Source of the DNA: Roseicyclus sp.
Lineage (GTDB): Bacteria > Pseudomonadota > Alphaproteobacteria > Rhodobacterales > Rhodobacteraceae
Assembly: GCA_018401055.1 (NCBI GenBank)
Contig: JAGYLB010000121.1
Location: 1 to 14,693, forward strand
DNA: 14,693 bases
Direction of reading: 5' to 3'
The position numbers and the translations under genes are program-made. The notes below the pieces were generated by a model. It was not told the origin of the DNA, made no database searches, and saw only the letters and a program-made list of their open reading frames with translations. Positions 14,364-14,693 of the stretch are shown here, one piece after another; positions within the stretch are counted from its first letter, which is position 1, and each line of letters begins with the position of its first letter.

Positions 14364-14693
14364 TCAGAACGCCTCGGGCTTGGCCTCGCGGGCCATGTGG
14401 TCGAGCACGGCGTTGACGAATTTCGGCTCTTTCCCCTCGGGGAAGAAAGCGCGGGCCACGTCGACATATTCGGAGATCACGACCTTGGGCGGCGCCGCGC
14501 CCTCGATCAGTTCGGCGCCCGCGGCGCGGAAGAGCGCGCGCAGCGTCGGGTCGATGCGGTGGATCGGCCACTTAGCGACGAGCGCGCGATCGGTCATCTG
14601 GTCGATCTTGGCCTGCCAGTTGACCGCATCCTCCAGCGTCTTGGCGAAAAGGTCGGGGTCGCCCTCGGCCATCTCCTCACCCTCGTAGATTTC
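14364..14693 (-). CDS. nusB: Transcription antitermination factor NusB (5' partial)
   Basis: The C-terminal 109 residues of an all-helical protein that binds boxA RNA with NusE (S10) in rRNA antitermination. Visible are DPDLFAKTLEDAV, the core WPIHRIDPTLRALFRAAGAEL and the family-typical VVISEYVDVARAFF, then KFVNAVLDHMAREAKP. The frame is open to the right edge (EIYEGEEMAEGDP), so the start lies outside. No defects in the visible part. Confidence 0.93.
   Translation of the reverse strand, partial: EIYEGEEMAEGDPDLFAKTLEDAVNWQAKIDQMTDRALVAKWPIHRIDPTLRALFRAAGAELIEGAAPPKVVISEYVDVARAFFPEGKEPKFVNAVLDHMAREAKPEAF

Noticed and set aside
1..14693. CRISPR arrays, insertion sequences, prophage or toxin-antitoxin modules.
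   Set aside because: No spaced direct repeats, transposase, integrase or phage structural motifs were found; the genes are of housekeeping type.

Overview
The window is about 14.7 kb of GC-rich chromosome from an alphaproteobacterium, most probably Rhodobacteraceae (Roseobacter/Paracoccus-like). Pointers are an RluD-type pseudouridine synthase upstream of an RpoH heat-shock sigma factor, small proteins resembling families I know from Rhodobacterales (DUF6476-like, DUF6324-like, DUF4389), an MmcB-type nuclease-fold protein, a tRNA-His lacking G-1 and carrying A73, and an intergenic double hairpin of a kind common in this group. I see no phage, transposon, plasmid or CRISPR sequence.

Layout. 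At 3-5119 (+ strand) lie the end of a DjlA-like co-chaperone, an endonuclease/exonuclease/phosphatase protein, a small exported acidic protein, an M3 oligoendopeptidase, a small membrane protein and an M28 peptidase with a signal peptide. From 5124 to 8463 (- strand) come bacterioferritin, its ferredoxin Bfd with a small upstream ORF, a tandem-CDGSH Fe-S protein, a DUF4389 membrane protein, a Gfo/Idh/MocA oxidoreductase and a TetR regulator. A divergent AhpD-like carboxymuconolactone decarboxylase (8575-9141, +) faces tetR across a region with three copies of one palindromic operator. Then follow rpoH and rluD (- strand), a small membrane protein whose start codon overlaps that of rluD, tRNA-His, a DUF6324-like protein, mmcB, a structured RNA that fits 6S RNA with its own promoter and terminator, a two-helix membrane protein, a CaCA-type Na+/Ca2+ antiporter and the 3' part of nusB.

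How the genes work together. bfr and bfd form an iron store and release pair, with another Fe-S protein beside them. rpoH and the 6S-like RNA are both global modulators of RNA polymerase. tetR and the AhpD-like gene form a self-contained regulated pair. The rest is housekeeping: proteolysis, rRNA modification, DNA repair and ion transport.

The most important caution is sequence quality. Seven conserved genes (small exported protein, pepF, M28 peptidase, bfd, rpoH, rluD, antiporter) are broken by 1-2 base indels, with about eight in the last third of rluD. Restoring the frame gives full-length proteins of normal length, and rpoH is normally important for growth. I therefore read these as assembly or sequencing errors rather than decay. 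I did not find a convincing new biological system; the best items for follow-up are the operator array, the 6S-like RNA and the small ORF in front of bfd.
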